The notes beneath the pieces were generated by a model, which did not search any database, was not told where the DNA came from, and saw only the letters and a list, made by a program, of their open reading frames with translations. The position numbers and the translations under genes are program-made. A stretch of 64,000 nucleotides of DNA from Oopsacas minuta (Eukaryota; Porifera; Hexactinellida; Lyssacinosida; Leucopsacidae), in contig JAKMXF010000088.1 of NCBI GenBank assembly GCA_024704765.1, forward strand, positions 801,029 to 865,028, written 5' to 3'. Shown piece after piece: positions 10,956 to 21,654 of this stretch (positions within the stretch are counted from its first letter, which is position 1; each line of letters opens with the position of its first letter).

Positions 10956-13900
10956 TTAGGAGTCTGTCATTAGATTATCGATTTCTAAATTTAGATTAGC
11001 GAGCATTTGATCAATGTCATTCAGGACTTCGTGAGATTGTGTAGGTCTATAGGATAATAAAAATAGTTATTAATATTATAACACCTCTGGGGTATATGTA
11101 TACACCTACTTCTGCTGATGGGGAGGGGAGGGGAGGTGAGAGGGAGACGTGACGTCATCAGAGCTCATGGAGGAGAGGATATCGTCTAGATCTGCTAGAC
11201 CTGATAATCTACGTTGTTTATCATCTTTACTAGGAAACTAGTAAACACAAAAATAAATATTTGCTTACTAGTTGTAAGTAAACAAACAAACCTGTAGATG
11301 GGTGTGGGGAGGTGGGGGGGGGAGGGAGTCTAGAGGATCACTCATGTCCATAGGGGGAGGGGGTAGGTCCTCTTGGAAATCAGAGAAGAATGAATCTCTA
11401 ACCTATAAAAATAGTAAATACCATGGTAGTTGGCAAGCAAGGGAAAGGAATGTATACTCACAGCTGGGGGAGGTGGAGGGAAGTCTGTGTCTAGTTTGAG
11501 AGGAGAGGGGAACTCCTGAGGGTCTGGCACCCTCTGGGGGGACGGATAGTCCGGGAGACTGTCATGAGAAGGTTTTGAATTCCTTCTCTCCACAGGCGGT
11601 TTCTTAGATACGGGCGGAGGAATGCCAGGTTTCTTAGCCACAACAGGAACATTCTTCCTTAGCTGTTGTTTAGGAGTGGTAGGGGTGGGAGGGAGGACCT
11701 CTCTAGTAGGTGTTAAACTGTCCTCAGGGGGACGGGGAGGAGGGGAATTAATCTCAGGAGGAATATATTTGGAATCAGCTGGTGGTGTATTATGATGTAC
11801 ATTATCTGTATTATTATTCGTATTATTGTAGTGATTAGAGTTGTGTGGAGATGGTTTGTGATTACTGTCACATTCCTTAAGTTTAGATGGTTGCTGGGGA
11901 GTAAGGATAGGTTTCTGAGGAGAGTTGTGAGCTGAGCCACTCAGAACTATAAAATAAACAAGTAACATTTGTAAACAAGTAAACAACAATAAACACCTAC
12001 CCATACTCCTATGAGACTGTATACACTCATGTAGATGAGAGAGAGCAAGGGAGAACCTCTTTACGATAGGTTTCTTATTAATCCCTAATTCCATCAATTC
12101 TTCTACTGTCATATCAGCTATAAACTCCAGGTCATCATACCCAGACTCTATTAGTGTACTCTGATAAGAGAGTAAATTCCATTGTGACAGCCATGTCTCT
12201 ATGCTAGTCTATAGAGATATAACAATAAATTATTATCAGTATCTATATATATATATATATATATTAATGCTTACGGGTATATGCTGGTAACCAGTATGCT
12301 TAGCAGATAGAGACTGTAAGCTGGTTAGTAGTTTCTTTTTATGTCCTGCCTTGCTGACTCCAGCTTCTGACACCTCGTCAGCTGATATTCCTACAAAATC
12401 AGCACTCTCTGAGTAGCCTGCATCTGTCAGAACTGTCAAATAATCTGACAATTTAAGAGCTGATAGGAATTTGTCTAACGGCCATGATTCAATACTAGAA
12501 ATCTAAAAATAGAATATTTACTGTTAATAATATGAATATTTATTTGTTTATTGTTCTCACCTTTGATACAAGGGTACCAGACCTCATAGGTCCTTTTTGT
12601 ACCCTAGATACGTCATTGATCCCCTCAGGAGAGGTGTTAGATCCAATACCAACATCACTAACTCGTGTATTCATAACAGCAACAGTAGAACTACGTTGCT
12701 ATAGGAAGGATATAATATAATAAAGGGTATAGTATTCTTGTGTAGTTGCTAGGATACTTACCTGGTAAGTAGGAATGTTATTGGGTAGATCAGGGGAAGG
12801 GTCACGAGCAAGTGAATCCATAATTCCAGATAACGGTTTAGGAGGATTAGGAGTACGAAAAGGGGTCTCCTCATCGACAGGGGGTGGGGACCAAGGTTGT
12901 ACCGTATTGGACCGTTTGAGAGACCCCTTCTTGGCTCTGAGTGCCTCCAGGAATTCGCTGTCCCCCTCAGGAGAAGGAGACCTCTCCTCTGTAAGAGGAA
13001 CAGTTGGCTTATAAGAGGGCTGTGTATCTCTAGGGGGCTTCTTAGGGGGTATGAGAGAGGTTATGGGAGGAGGAGCGGTAGTGGGAGGAGGAGGAGGTTG
13101 TGATCCGACACTTCTTGTCCCTATCCCTGTCTCAGAAGCTATCTTCCTCATGACAAGTTTCTTCTGTAACTCAGAGAGATGCTCTCTATTAATAAAAGAA
13201 TTCGGTCTCATTAGAATACATACAATTATCTTTTAAGCTATTTATATGCAAATACATGAATTAGTGGCAAGTCATAACAAATTCTTAAGCTATTGTTTAC
13301 TCACTTATCTCCAGATACTACAGCTGGAGGGACTAATGATTTAGGCGCCACTTTAGGCTTGTTCATAGGTCTAGGCGGTGCTGTCTCCATGGTTACAGGT
13401 TGGAATGCAGGAGCTCTATGGTGTGACTCAGATTCAACTTCTTGCAGTAGAGCTAATAGAAAATATCGTTAGGGGAGTTATATGGATATCTACATAACAT
13501 ATACTCACTCTGGTTGTCATAGACTGGCATATTGTTAGGTGTTGTTACATCATGGAAGCCAGCTGGTAGAGAACTTAACTTCTTAAGAACAACAGAGGAC
13601 TCTGGCTTGCTCTTGACTACATCACCTGATTTCTGTCTATCAGGTCGGTATCCAGGGGGACCTCTCTCTCCTAGACAACCATTGATACAGATAAGAATGT
13701 TATTATAACGCCTAATATATGTATATACCTCTCTGCAACTTTGCTTGTTTAGCAATTCTTATTTTACGTAACACAATCTCTGCGGAGGAATACTCAATCA
13801 TTTAACTAGTACTATTCTAATACGAACGAATATATATAGCGATTATATGAGATGTTATAAGTATTCTAATTAGTAATAACTTAAAAGGAAAATATACAAT

Positions 13901-16276
13901 TCAAGACTATAAAAGGGTTAGTTAGAGCTAATGGATTAGTGTCGTTATTAAATAAATCGGTACACTAAGATCACTGGTATTTATAGGTAACGAGTGAACA
14001 CCTGGAGAGTGTTAAGCCTGAGTTAATACTAATTTGATTGGATAATCGCAGAGAAGCTCTTTAATGCGATTAGATAATGGTATTATCTAGGTACGATATA
14101 CTAACCTTGGTATGCTGTATCCGTGTCTGGGTATGTCTCCACTGCCTGGACGTTGGGAGAGGGAGTATCGTATAGGTCATGTGATAGATTGGTTGCCATG
14201 GAGACGGGGTGAGGTATTGGGATATCATCAGGAACGTCATAAGCGTCGTTGCTAGGGTAATCGGGATGGTATGTAGATCTGGAATATTGAGTAGGATAGG
14301 TTGTTTGTAGATTTGCTGGAGATGGAGATTGGTATCGGTCTGGTGTGGATACGCCTATTTACTTAACACTGTAATAGTTCTAGCTTACAGTTTCAATTAA
14401 CACATGTTAACTGCAACTATACAATAGGGAATATCCATGGTCCAAGTACAACTCACCAGTAGAAAATCCTGAATTAGAAATAGTACTGAATGATGTGTCA
14501 GTGCTTGAGTTAGAGAATGATTCTCTCTTTGTTGATTTAAAGTATGCCAATCTCTCTACTGGGTCGCTAGGACAGTGCTGGTGGTTATTAGAGACCTTAC
14601 GTGATGACGTCAGAGTGCTTTTGCGCACTGTAGCGGCTTGTGCTATCATAGAAGCGAAGTTGCTAGTATCAACAGCACCTGTAAACAGAGGGATTATTAA
14701 ATGCACGATATGGGTTGTTAATAATAGCTAACCTTGATACTCATTGTATTTTGGTAGAGGTGACATAATTAATTCAGGCTCAGGTTCTGTCTGCATTCCA
14801 TTGAGGTTAATTCCTCTCACAGGCGTATCCAAGGACTCAGTATCTGGAATGTGTGTATTGTCAGGAGAAGGGGAGGGGATAGGAGGATAGTTTAGAGTAG
14901 TGCTAGACTGTGAGGTTGATGGGGGACGAGGAATAGCTACAGGTCTTGCCTGACCTATAAATATCACAAATAATAACACAAATAATATAATAACTTCCAA
15001 TTCCAGATAACTAACTGAGAGCCTGCAGTATCTGTCTAGATGTATAAGCTCTGGGATTAGTAAACTTGTGAACCAAATCCATTGCTGTCTGACTCTGTGA
15101 ATTCTTCAAATTCTGATTACACCTCAGCTATAAGAGTGACGTCATAACAAAGCATATAAATGTGTAAATATTCACATACCTGAACCAATAACTTAACAAC
15201 ATCAACACGTCCGTATAGAGCAGCCTCGTGTAGCGGAGTCCCGTTAGGTCCCATCTCATCTACAGAGTATCCGCACTCTATCAACATCTTTAATATCTCA
15301 GTATGACCCTGCTTAGCACACATATGTATAGGAGATTGTATAAGAGATTGTCCGGGTGCATATCTGCAGGGAAAGCAGCCTGTATCCAATAGGACTCTAA
15401 CAGCCTAGAACAGCTGATTAAAACTATGGTAATTAATAACATTCGTAACCGTTGCTACCTTTGTATGTCCCATGAAACAAGCTACGTCTAGAGGAGTCTG
15501 TTTAGATTCGTTGTAGATGAGAGGGTTAGCTTGAAAATCAATAAGCACTGACATCTGTAAATAAACAAGTAAACAATAATACAAATAATGAGTAACTTGT
15601 TTCAGCTACACATGATCTCCATCTAAGCATACAGCAGTTCATATCTCATATTTATGACGTTATCATAATACAAAGTGACCAATTCATGGAAATATTTCAA
15701 TGACTCTACTTCGATGCGGTCGGTAGAGCTAAAGCTAGTTTCCAACTAACAATAGGCTAATACTCACTACACTAGAGTGTCCGTATTGAGCTGCTACGTG
15801 TAACGGAGTCTCTTTACTGTTAGCTACAGAGCAAGGACTAGCATTGAATTCTAACAGAGCATGAGCTGCCTCTAGATTGCCTCTAAAGGCTGCGTAGTGT
15901 AGAGGAGTTAACCCTCTATTATCTTTAAGATCTACTGAGGCTTTTAACTCTAACAGATCATTGAGTAGATCCAGCTGATTCTGCATAGAGCACAGGTGTA
16001 CAGCTGATAACCTGTAGACAGAGGTATTTATATGTTATACTAAAGATCAATCATATTAAAAATAGACACTATTAAAATATGAACTTACCCCTCCTCATTC
16101 TGATAATTAATAGTAGAAAGCTTCTTAGCAGGACCTAAACAATATCAATATTTATCTCACATTCCTTCACGCTATATCCGTAACTAACCTGATTTCCTTA
16201 GCTTAGCCAGAAATTTCCTGACACCCTCTGGAGTACCAGACTTTATCAGCGTTATTAGCTCTGTATCTCTACCCAT
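10956..16276 (-). CDS. CASKIN: CASKIN-like scaffold: ankyrin repeats plus two SAM domains
   Basis: About twenty small exons. The ATG at 16276 gives MGRDTELITLIKSG, like the CASKIN start. About six ankyrin repeats follow (16.0-15.1 kb; TPLHYAAFRGN, TPLHVAAQYGH, TPLDVACFMGH, SPIHMCAKQGH, TPLHEAALYGR). They end in DLVHKFTNPRASRQI, which resembles the CASKIN segment after its repeats. Then come long Pro/Ser-rich regions (14.9-12.6 kb), SAM1 (about 12504-12276; VSKAGHKKKLL), SAM2 (12210-12001; DMTVEELMELGI), another proline-rich stretch, and a short acidic end (DIDQMLANLNLEIDNLM). Continuity across 14.1-13.8 kb is supported by phase: ...CAA G joined to AG ATT after TCCTCCGCAG. I found no SH3 domain between ankyrin and SAM, unlike vertebrate CASKINs. 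Expected role: a cytoplasmic scaffold whose SAM domains polymerise. An ANKS1 relation is less likely, because no PTB domain is seen. Confidence 0.75.
12242..12262. repeat. (AT)n microsatellite in CASKIN intron
   Basis: A short run of alternating TA at the intron boundary after SAM1. Confidence 0.8.
15594..15740. repeat. MITE-like element, family 1, copy B
   Basis: It lies in an ankyrin-region intron of the CASKIN-like gene. The left end AACTTGTTTCAGCTACAC is the reverse complement, with one mismatch, of the right end of copy A (GTGGAGCTGAAACAAGTT near 1123-1140). Its own right end (GTAGAGCTAAAGCTAGTT) is more decayed. It shares CCAATTCATGGAAATATTTC with copy A. Confidence 0.65.
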
Positions 16277-17051
16277 TAAGCTAATATTCACACAAATATT
16301 AGTCACATATATTATAAGGCGTAATCTCCAAAATGGGGCTTCTGGAAACGTAGTAATTATCAGCACCAGTTTATGGGAGGTTACACCGTATACTGCATGA
16401 ATATATACAAATATTCAGTTTCTAGAGAATTACAATATTTCAATTATTCTATACACACAGTAAACCTATAATTCAGTATTACTGAATAGAATTGAATTTA
16501 TATTATCAGTGTACCTACTTAGCTGCAATCCCTCATGTAAGGACTCGAGAGTAAATATTCCGGAAAATTGATATAACGTATGGATTCAAGCATTATTTAA
16601 GTTGCTATAGCAACCAAACTATGCTAGGAATGTGGTTAATACAATGTAACGTGTCTAATAAGCATACTAAGAGTTGAGTGCGCTAATATAAAATGTGGTT
16701 TCTCTTAATAAAGGACAAGTGTTATACAATTGTATGGCAGTATAAAGTAGGACTTCTGTGTAGTAGATTATATGGAAGAAGCCCCTCTATTAATTAGTGA
16801 TATAATTCTGTACAGGCAGTAGCTCTGCACATCTGTTATATTACACGTCCTGTACATATTACGGGAGATTAATATTAGACACTAGATCAGTTCAAGTGAT
16901 TAGACTAATTAATATGAGATAAGGCAATTCATACAGGTGTTAAAATTAGGATTGTGTGTTACATGGCAACGGTACAGATGGATAGGAATCAGTATCATAA
17001 CAATTACATCCAAATAGAAAATAAAGTATATACAATAATAAAATAGAGATA
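16277..17051. other. Intergenic, no gene seen
   Basis: About 775 bp of AT-rich DNA between two minus-strand genes. It contains the upstream region of the CASKIN-like gene. I see no ORF with family similarity. Confidence 0.5.
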
Positions 17052-18568
17052 TTAGTTAAGTAGTCGTGATCCCTCGTCACTATATGTTAGAGAGAAAGGA
17101 TGACTCACAGCTAGTATGTGCTTATCAGCTGTGTGATAATACAGCTGGTATAGCCCCCCGTCAGGGTGTCTAGGGAGGGTCTTGGACTTAATGATGAATG
17201 AGTAGGTGTTGTCTGACTTAGGGTCTGCACTCTTAGCCCTCAGGGGAGACCAAGTGTAACAGAGGTAGTCAGATGACGTCATGCATCCAAACCTAGTAGA
17301 ATACAGTAGGCTATAAGAACATACCGAATATAAGAACCGGTATAATAATACATACCTGTGTAACCCTATCCAGTCCCATGATGAGAATAATGGGGGCTTA
17401 GCTATAGTAGGTATCCTCTCATGCATATTGTGCAGTAGCTCTATCTTAACAGGTAAATCTGAGGTGACAGGCCAGCTGACGTCTGGTAATACAAACTCTA
17501 AAGGTGGTGAGTACTCCAGCCAATCAGAATATATATCAAAGTATGCATATACTACCTTATGGTCCGAGCAGTCCGGGAGGTCTAGACAGCTGTACTCTAC
17601 AGGGTCTACTCTCACGGGTATCTTCGGTCCGTTAGGGTAGGAGGGAGTAGGCCTGTCACTTGTCATGAAGAGGATTCTGTCACACCAGGCAGGGGTCCGT
17701 TGCTTAGAATTATTATAGTTATTAGTTGAATAAGGAACTAGTTTATAAGAAGGAGGGAATAATATTTCAGCCTCGTTAAAACGAGGGATCTGATCGGTTA
17801 ATATTTGCATCCTCAGCTGATCACACTGTAACAGTTTCTTAGTCTCTTTATTAGCCATTAGTTCTATTGCTTCCTGGAATGTTATGATCTCTAATCTGTA
17901 GTTTAGATCTCCGTACAATATCGAGTAGTTAGACAAATTGAACCATGGATATGATGTGAGTATCTCAAATATTTCTTCGTTACGTCTTTTAATGTTTGAT
18001 TCTACCGAGCACAAGTGAGCACACACACAGCTAACTGTCACAGATCCTAGCTGGAATGTCGTACATACCGCTCCCTTGTTCCCCACCCACCCGGAGTACC
18101 CAGTACGTATCGTATCGGACCCCATCTCCTTGTAGAAGGGGACCAGAGAGCTCCTGACGTATACAACCTATAAAACAGCTGATTAGTACAGCAGGGATAT
18201 TATGATATGATTCTTACCTGTATTATGCCTAGGAGATAGCTGTTATGAACCTGTATCAGATCCTCTCCGTTGAAAGCCTCCTGTAGCTGTCGTAGTATAG
18301 GATCTTCTATAAGGGACCATGGACTGCCTGGCTTTATAAAGTTCTCCTGTAAACCGAACACAAGCACGTCTATACCTACGGAATGTGGTAATATGAAACG
18401 TATCAGAATTAACGTTAATTCTGTTTATAGCTTACCTTCATTCAGTACTTTACTACGAATATGTGTAATATGTGAGTATAGAGGAGTACTGTTCGCAGAA
18501 TTCCATGTGAATACAGCTAGCTGTAGCTTAGTGAAGGTGTGTGGATGAGGTGGTGATCTTGTAGCCAT
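17052..18568 (-). CDS. INPP5K: Inositol polyphosphate 5-phosphatase with SKICH domain (INPP5K-like)
   Basis: Four exons (18568-18436, 18375-18218, 18167-17356, 17292-17052), consistent in phase, give 447 residues, about the length of human INPP5K/SKIP. The 5-phosphatase domain starts LAVFTWNSAN and LVFGLQE. It carries GWVGNKGAV, CVCAHL, the GDLNYR motif, PAWCDRILF and SDHKVVYAYF, so the catalytic residues look complete. The last quarter (SWDWIGLHRFGCMTSSDYLCYTW to HILAVSHPF) is a SKICH domain, which in relatives targets the enzyme to membranes. It removes the 5-phosphate from PI(3,4,5)P3 and PI(4,5)P2 and dampens PI3-kinase signalling. The third intron (63 nt) lacks stops and keeps frame, so an unspliced reading would look like a longer exon. 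Its neighbour is the receptor array whose tails carry PI3K-type motifs, but no functional link is shown. Confidence 0.88.
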
Positions 18569-18714
18569 TACACAATTACATAAGCTGACGTATATACGTA
18601 TCAGCTATTATAGTAATTAGAGCTAATAGCCTATAACACAAACGTAAGGATATTTATAGCTATAAAGTGTTATAATAATATATTACACATATACTAAGGT
18701 TTGCTACAGATATA

Positions 18715-19099
18715 TTATTATTGCTTTTACACGAGTATGTGTATGACGATATACAGGCTGTTACAAGACCTGAGTACATAGATATGCAGCCTGTTATTAA
18801 TATAGAATATGAGGATATACAGCAGACAGGATACAAGAGTATAGGACCTGAAGTAAGTCAATTTAGCATATATCTGTCAAGTATTCAGGACGTACGGAAG
18901 CGAGGGAGGATACTTCCATAGATTCCGAAGGTCCTATGGATATTTATAATTGCATATAGTAGAATTCAGATAAGACGTAATTCGGTTAATACGCGCTATA
19001 TTTTGTCTTAATCCGAATTCTAATGTATAATTATTATTATAGGAAGTGATAGAGCAGGTTAACAACACTCAAGGACAGAGTTATTATGAGATAAACTAA
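18715..19099 (+). pseudogene. Tail-only remnant of a DDR-like receptor
   Basis: Two exon-like pieces remain. About 18715-18852 encodes HEYVYDDIQ, PEYIDMQP and EYEDIQQ and ends at GAA|GTAAGT. 19043-19099 encodes EVIEQVNNTQGQSYYEIN then stop. The same two-exon arrangement ends the next gene (DYVDMQP, YEQIKPE, then VREHTDNIQDGSYYVLK). No signal peptide, ectodomain or membrane segment lies upstream before the 5-phosphatase gene. It is therefore probably a truncated sixth copy at the array edge, not a working receptor. The YIDM motif is preserved. Confidence 0.6.
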
Positions 19100-19185
19100 A
19101 AAGAAAGGAAATATTAGTAATACTTTAGAAATAATATTAACATTATATTCTGTAGTGTATATTAGTAATAATTATATTGATTAGC

Positions 19186-19187
<2 letters not shown>

Positions 19188-19223
<36 letters not shown>

Positions 19224-19240
19224 GTAATAATAATAATATG
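19188..19240. repeat. (AAT)n microsatellite
   Basis: About 50 bp of nearly pure TAA/ATA trinucleotide repeat between the receptor remnant and the first full receptor gene. Confidence 0.9.
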
Positions 19241-19415
19241 ATACAAGTAATTCATCTTGTTTTGGTTAGAATAAACAGAGAATAGTCTCAAAGTATTACT
19301 TTAGTAGTACCCAGATCCTATTACCACTGGTAGTACCCCTCAGTATACTTAAATGTACAGAGGACATAGTTAGGTACAAATATATTGAATAGTATAGAAA
19401 AGATAGCTATTGAGG

Positions 19416-21197
19416 ATGCAGCTGTTAGAAATACAGCGATTATTGTTACTGTTGTTGTTATCAGGATTTGTGACGTCATCTTCACAACAATGTAACACTC
19501 CTATCCTAAGAGATATTATAGACGGGGGTTCTGGAGAAGGAGACTTCATCAACAGTCTAGGATCCAATAGAGTGGTACCAGTTCTCAACCAATCAGAAGC
19601 TTTGGAGATAAGAGTCAGTGGGTTTAATTTTCCAATATTCAGACTAAACACAAACTATGACATTAATGCTATAGATATACAGTTTGGAAGTGAAGGAACA
19701 TCGTGTAGTGACAATGGTATAGCTATAGAAATGGAGACAATTACGATAGGGAATAGTGATCCTGTTGATTCTCCGGGTACAGCAGTACAAATAGGCTATG
19801 ATGATAATGATATAATGAACTTAATAGAGTTAGGAGATCCTAATGAAGGAAGAATAATAAGATTAAGATTTAATGCAGCTAGAGGGAGGTATATCAAATA
19901 TGGAGTAAGTTGATTAAATAGCTATGACGTAGTATTGCATTCTAATAAACAATTTATAGATAACAACAACAAATCCGCCAGGTAATGATAGCAATGTAGT
20001 TGAACTCTGTCTACGTACAGAATTCTACGGCTGTACAAGCGGAGGAATAACAGGATTAACATTCCTACAATACAACCTGATAGAACCTACAGTATATACA
20101 GACTCTATATACACAGGAATAACCTCTAAGGGATATATGTCAGGAGGAGAGGGACTACTGAATGATGGATCTATAGGTCAGTAACACATACAGATTATAT
20201 AACTGTATTAACTATTATGTTACAGGTACAAGCCCTATAGCAGACAATACTCAATGGATAGGATGGGATAATCCTGATATGGAAAATCCTGAAGTTCTGT
20301 TTCTGTTCAGTAGAGATGTGAATATTCGTAACATAAGTATATTCTACTGGGGAGAGACTAGTAGTGATATTACAGTACAGATTAGCAGTGTTAGAGGGAT
20401 AGAGACTGTGGTAGATGAGATTACACAAAATGAAGGATCTGTATACAGGAGGATATATGTATTTGATGGAGTTACTACTGGATTGATAAAACTAAACTTT
20501 ATAGGAATAAGCACAGTGCTGCTGACTGAAATAGAGATTATAGAACCTTTGGAGGGAATGAATCTATTGGGACCTACTCTAGATACCAGTAGGTTCATTG
20601 ATACTACTACAGCAGCAACAGGTTAGTTGTATATAATAATTTAGAGAGAAGTTATGTATTCATGGTATGTATACAGCAGGAATAACGACACCACAACCAC
20701 CAACACCAACAACACCAACAACACCAACAACATCAACAACAGGAATAATATCAACATCAAGTATAGCAACAACAAAATCAAATTCTAACAACCAGACTAT
20801 CTCTCAACCAGTAACAAAAATTCCAACAATAACAACAACAACAACACCAGTTAACACAAACTCATATAGTATATATATTATAATATTAGTAGTTATATGT
20901 ATACTGATATCTGTTGGTATAATACCTGTAGTTATAGTATGTGCATTCCTTTGCTATAAGGCTGGATACAAGGTAGGACAGAGAGACAAGAGTGATTATG
21001 TGGATATGCAACCAGATCCTAAACACGATTACGAACAAATCAAACCAGAAACAGAGCCTCAGTACCAGAATTTATCTAGTAGTGTAAGTTAAGAATTACA
21101 GTATAATCTATGTTCTGTATAATAATATACTTATATTAATTAGGTGAGAGAACATACAGATAACATACAGGACGGTAGTTATTATGTACTCAAGTAA
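19416..21197 (+). CDS. DDR-like receptor without kinase domain (copy 1)
   Basis: Exons are 19416-19904, 19960-20176, 20226-20621, about 20677-21083 and 21144-21197. A signal peptide (leucine run, cleavage near TSSSQ) precedes a discoidin-type domain ending [15 protein letters not shown]...[12 protein letters not shown] second DS-like domain follows ([37 protein letters not shown]). These blocks match the DDR1/2 segments ending VCLRVELYGC, GGLGQLADGVVG and YVGWSN. Then come a Thr-rich stalk, one membrane helix (YSIYIIILVVICILISVGI) and a tail of about 65 residues with no kinase. The tail has DYVDMQP (a YxxM, PI3K-SH2 type motif), YEQI, YQNL and YYVL. The ectodomain is almost identical in DNA to the kinase-bearing neighbour at 21655. 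Ligand unknown; collagen is the DDR ligand in vertebrates. Confidence 0.82.
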
Positions 21198-21654
21198 CAA
21201 ATACGATTATATCTGTAAATATGATTAACAGTGATGTAACGTGATATTTCTCTATAATTTGAGGTTTGAATTATGTGTAAAGCATTAGCTAATATTAAGT
21301 CATCTCTTAGAAGTAATTTTTCCAATTTTGGTTAGAATATACAGAGAGTAGTCCCTGGTTTGTTAAGGTATAAATCTAGCAGTACTCAGGAGTAATTTGC
21401 TATATTTCTATAATAGTTATATACTCTATAGACACTGTCATATACGTGTCATAAACAGAGGTTAGCGGGGGTGTTATAGCCATGAATCCATCTACTAAAA
21501 GATTATAGTCAGAATATTAATATCTCTCCTGTAAGGATAATAGTGTTAAATGGCTGCTTGAAATCTTATCTTCTGTCTGTAATATATGCAGAGTAGTGTA
21601 TAAGATATTGAATAGAATAACAAATATATTAATATTTATATCTAGCGATTAGTT
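21198..21654. other. Spacer between receptor copies 1 and 2
   Basis: About 460 bp of AT-rich DNA that must hold the promoter of the kinase-bearing receptor. Short stretches (TTGGTTAGAATA-ACAGAGA-TAGTC) recur from the spacer upstream of copy 1 near 19261, consistent with tandem duplication of the upstream region. Confidence 0.5.

Noticed and set aside
13801-13801. Possible separate gene start (ATG at 13801) in front of the double-SAM part
   Set aside because: A strong acceptor (TCCTCCGCAG) just downstream joins in phase to the exon ending at about 14107, so one CASKIN-like gene is the simpler reading.
17052-18125. 5-phosphatase read as one continuous exon
   Set aside because: The frame is open across 17355-17293, but that segment has GT-AG ends and interrupts the SKICH domain; removing it gives GLHRFGCM and the expected length.
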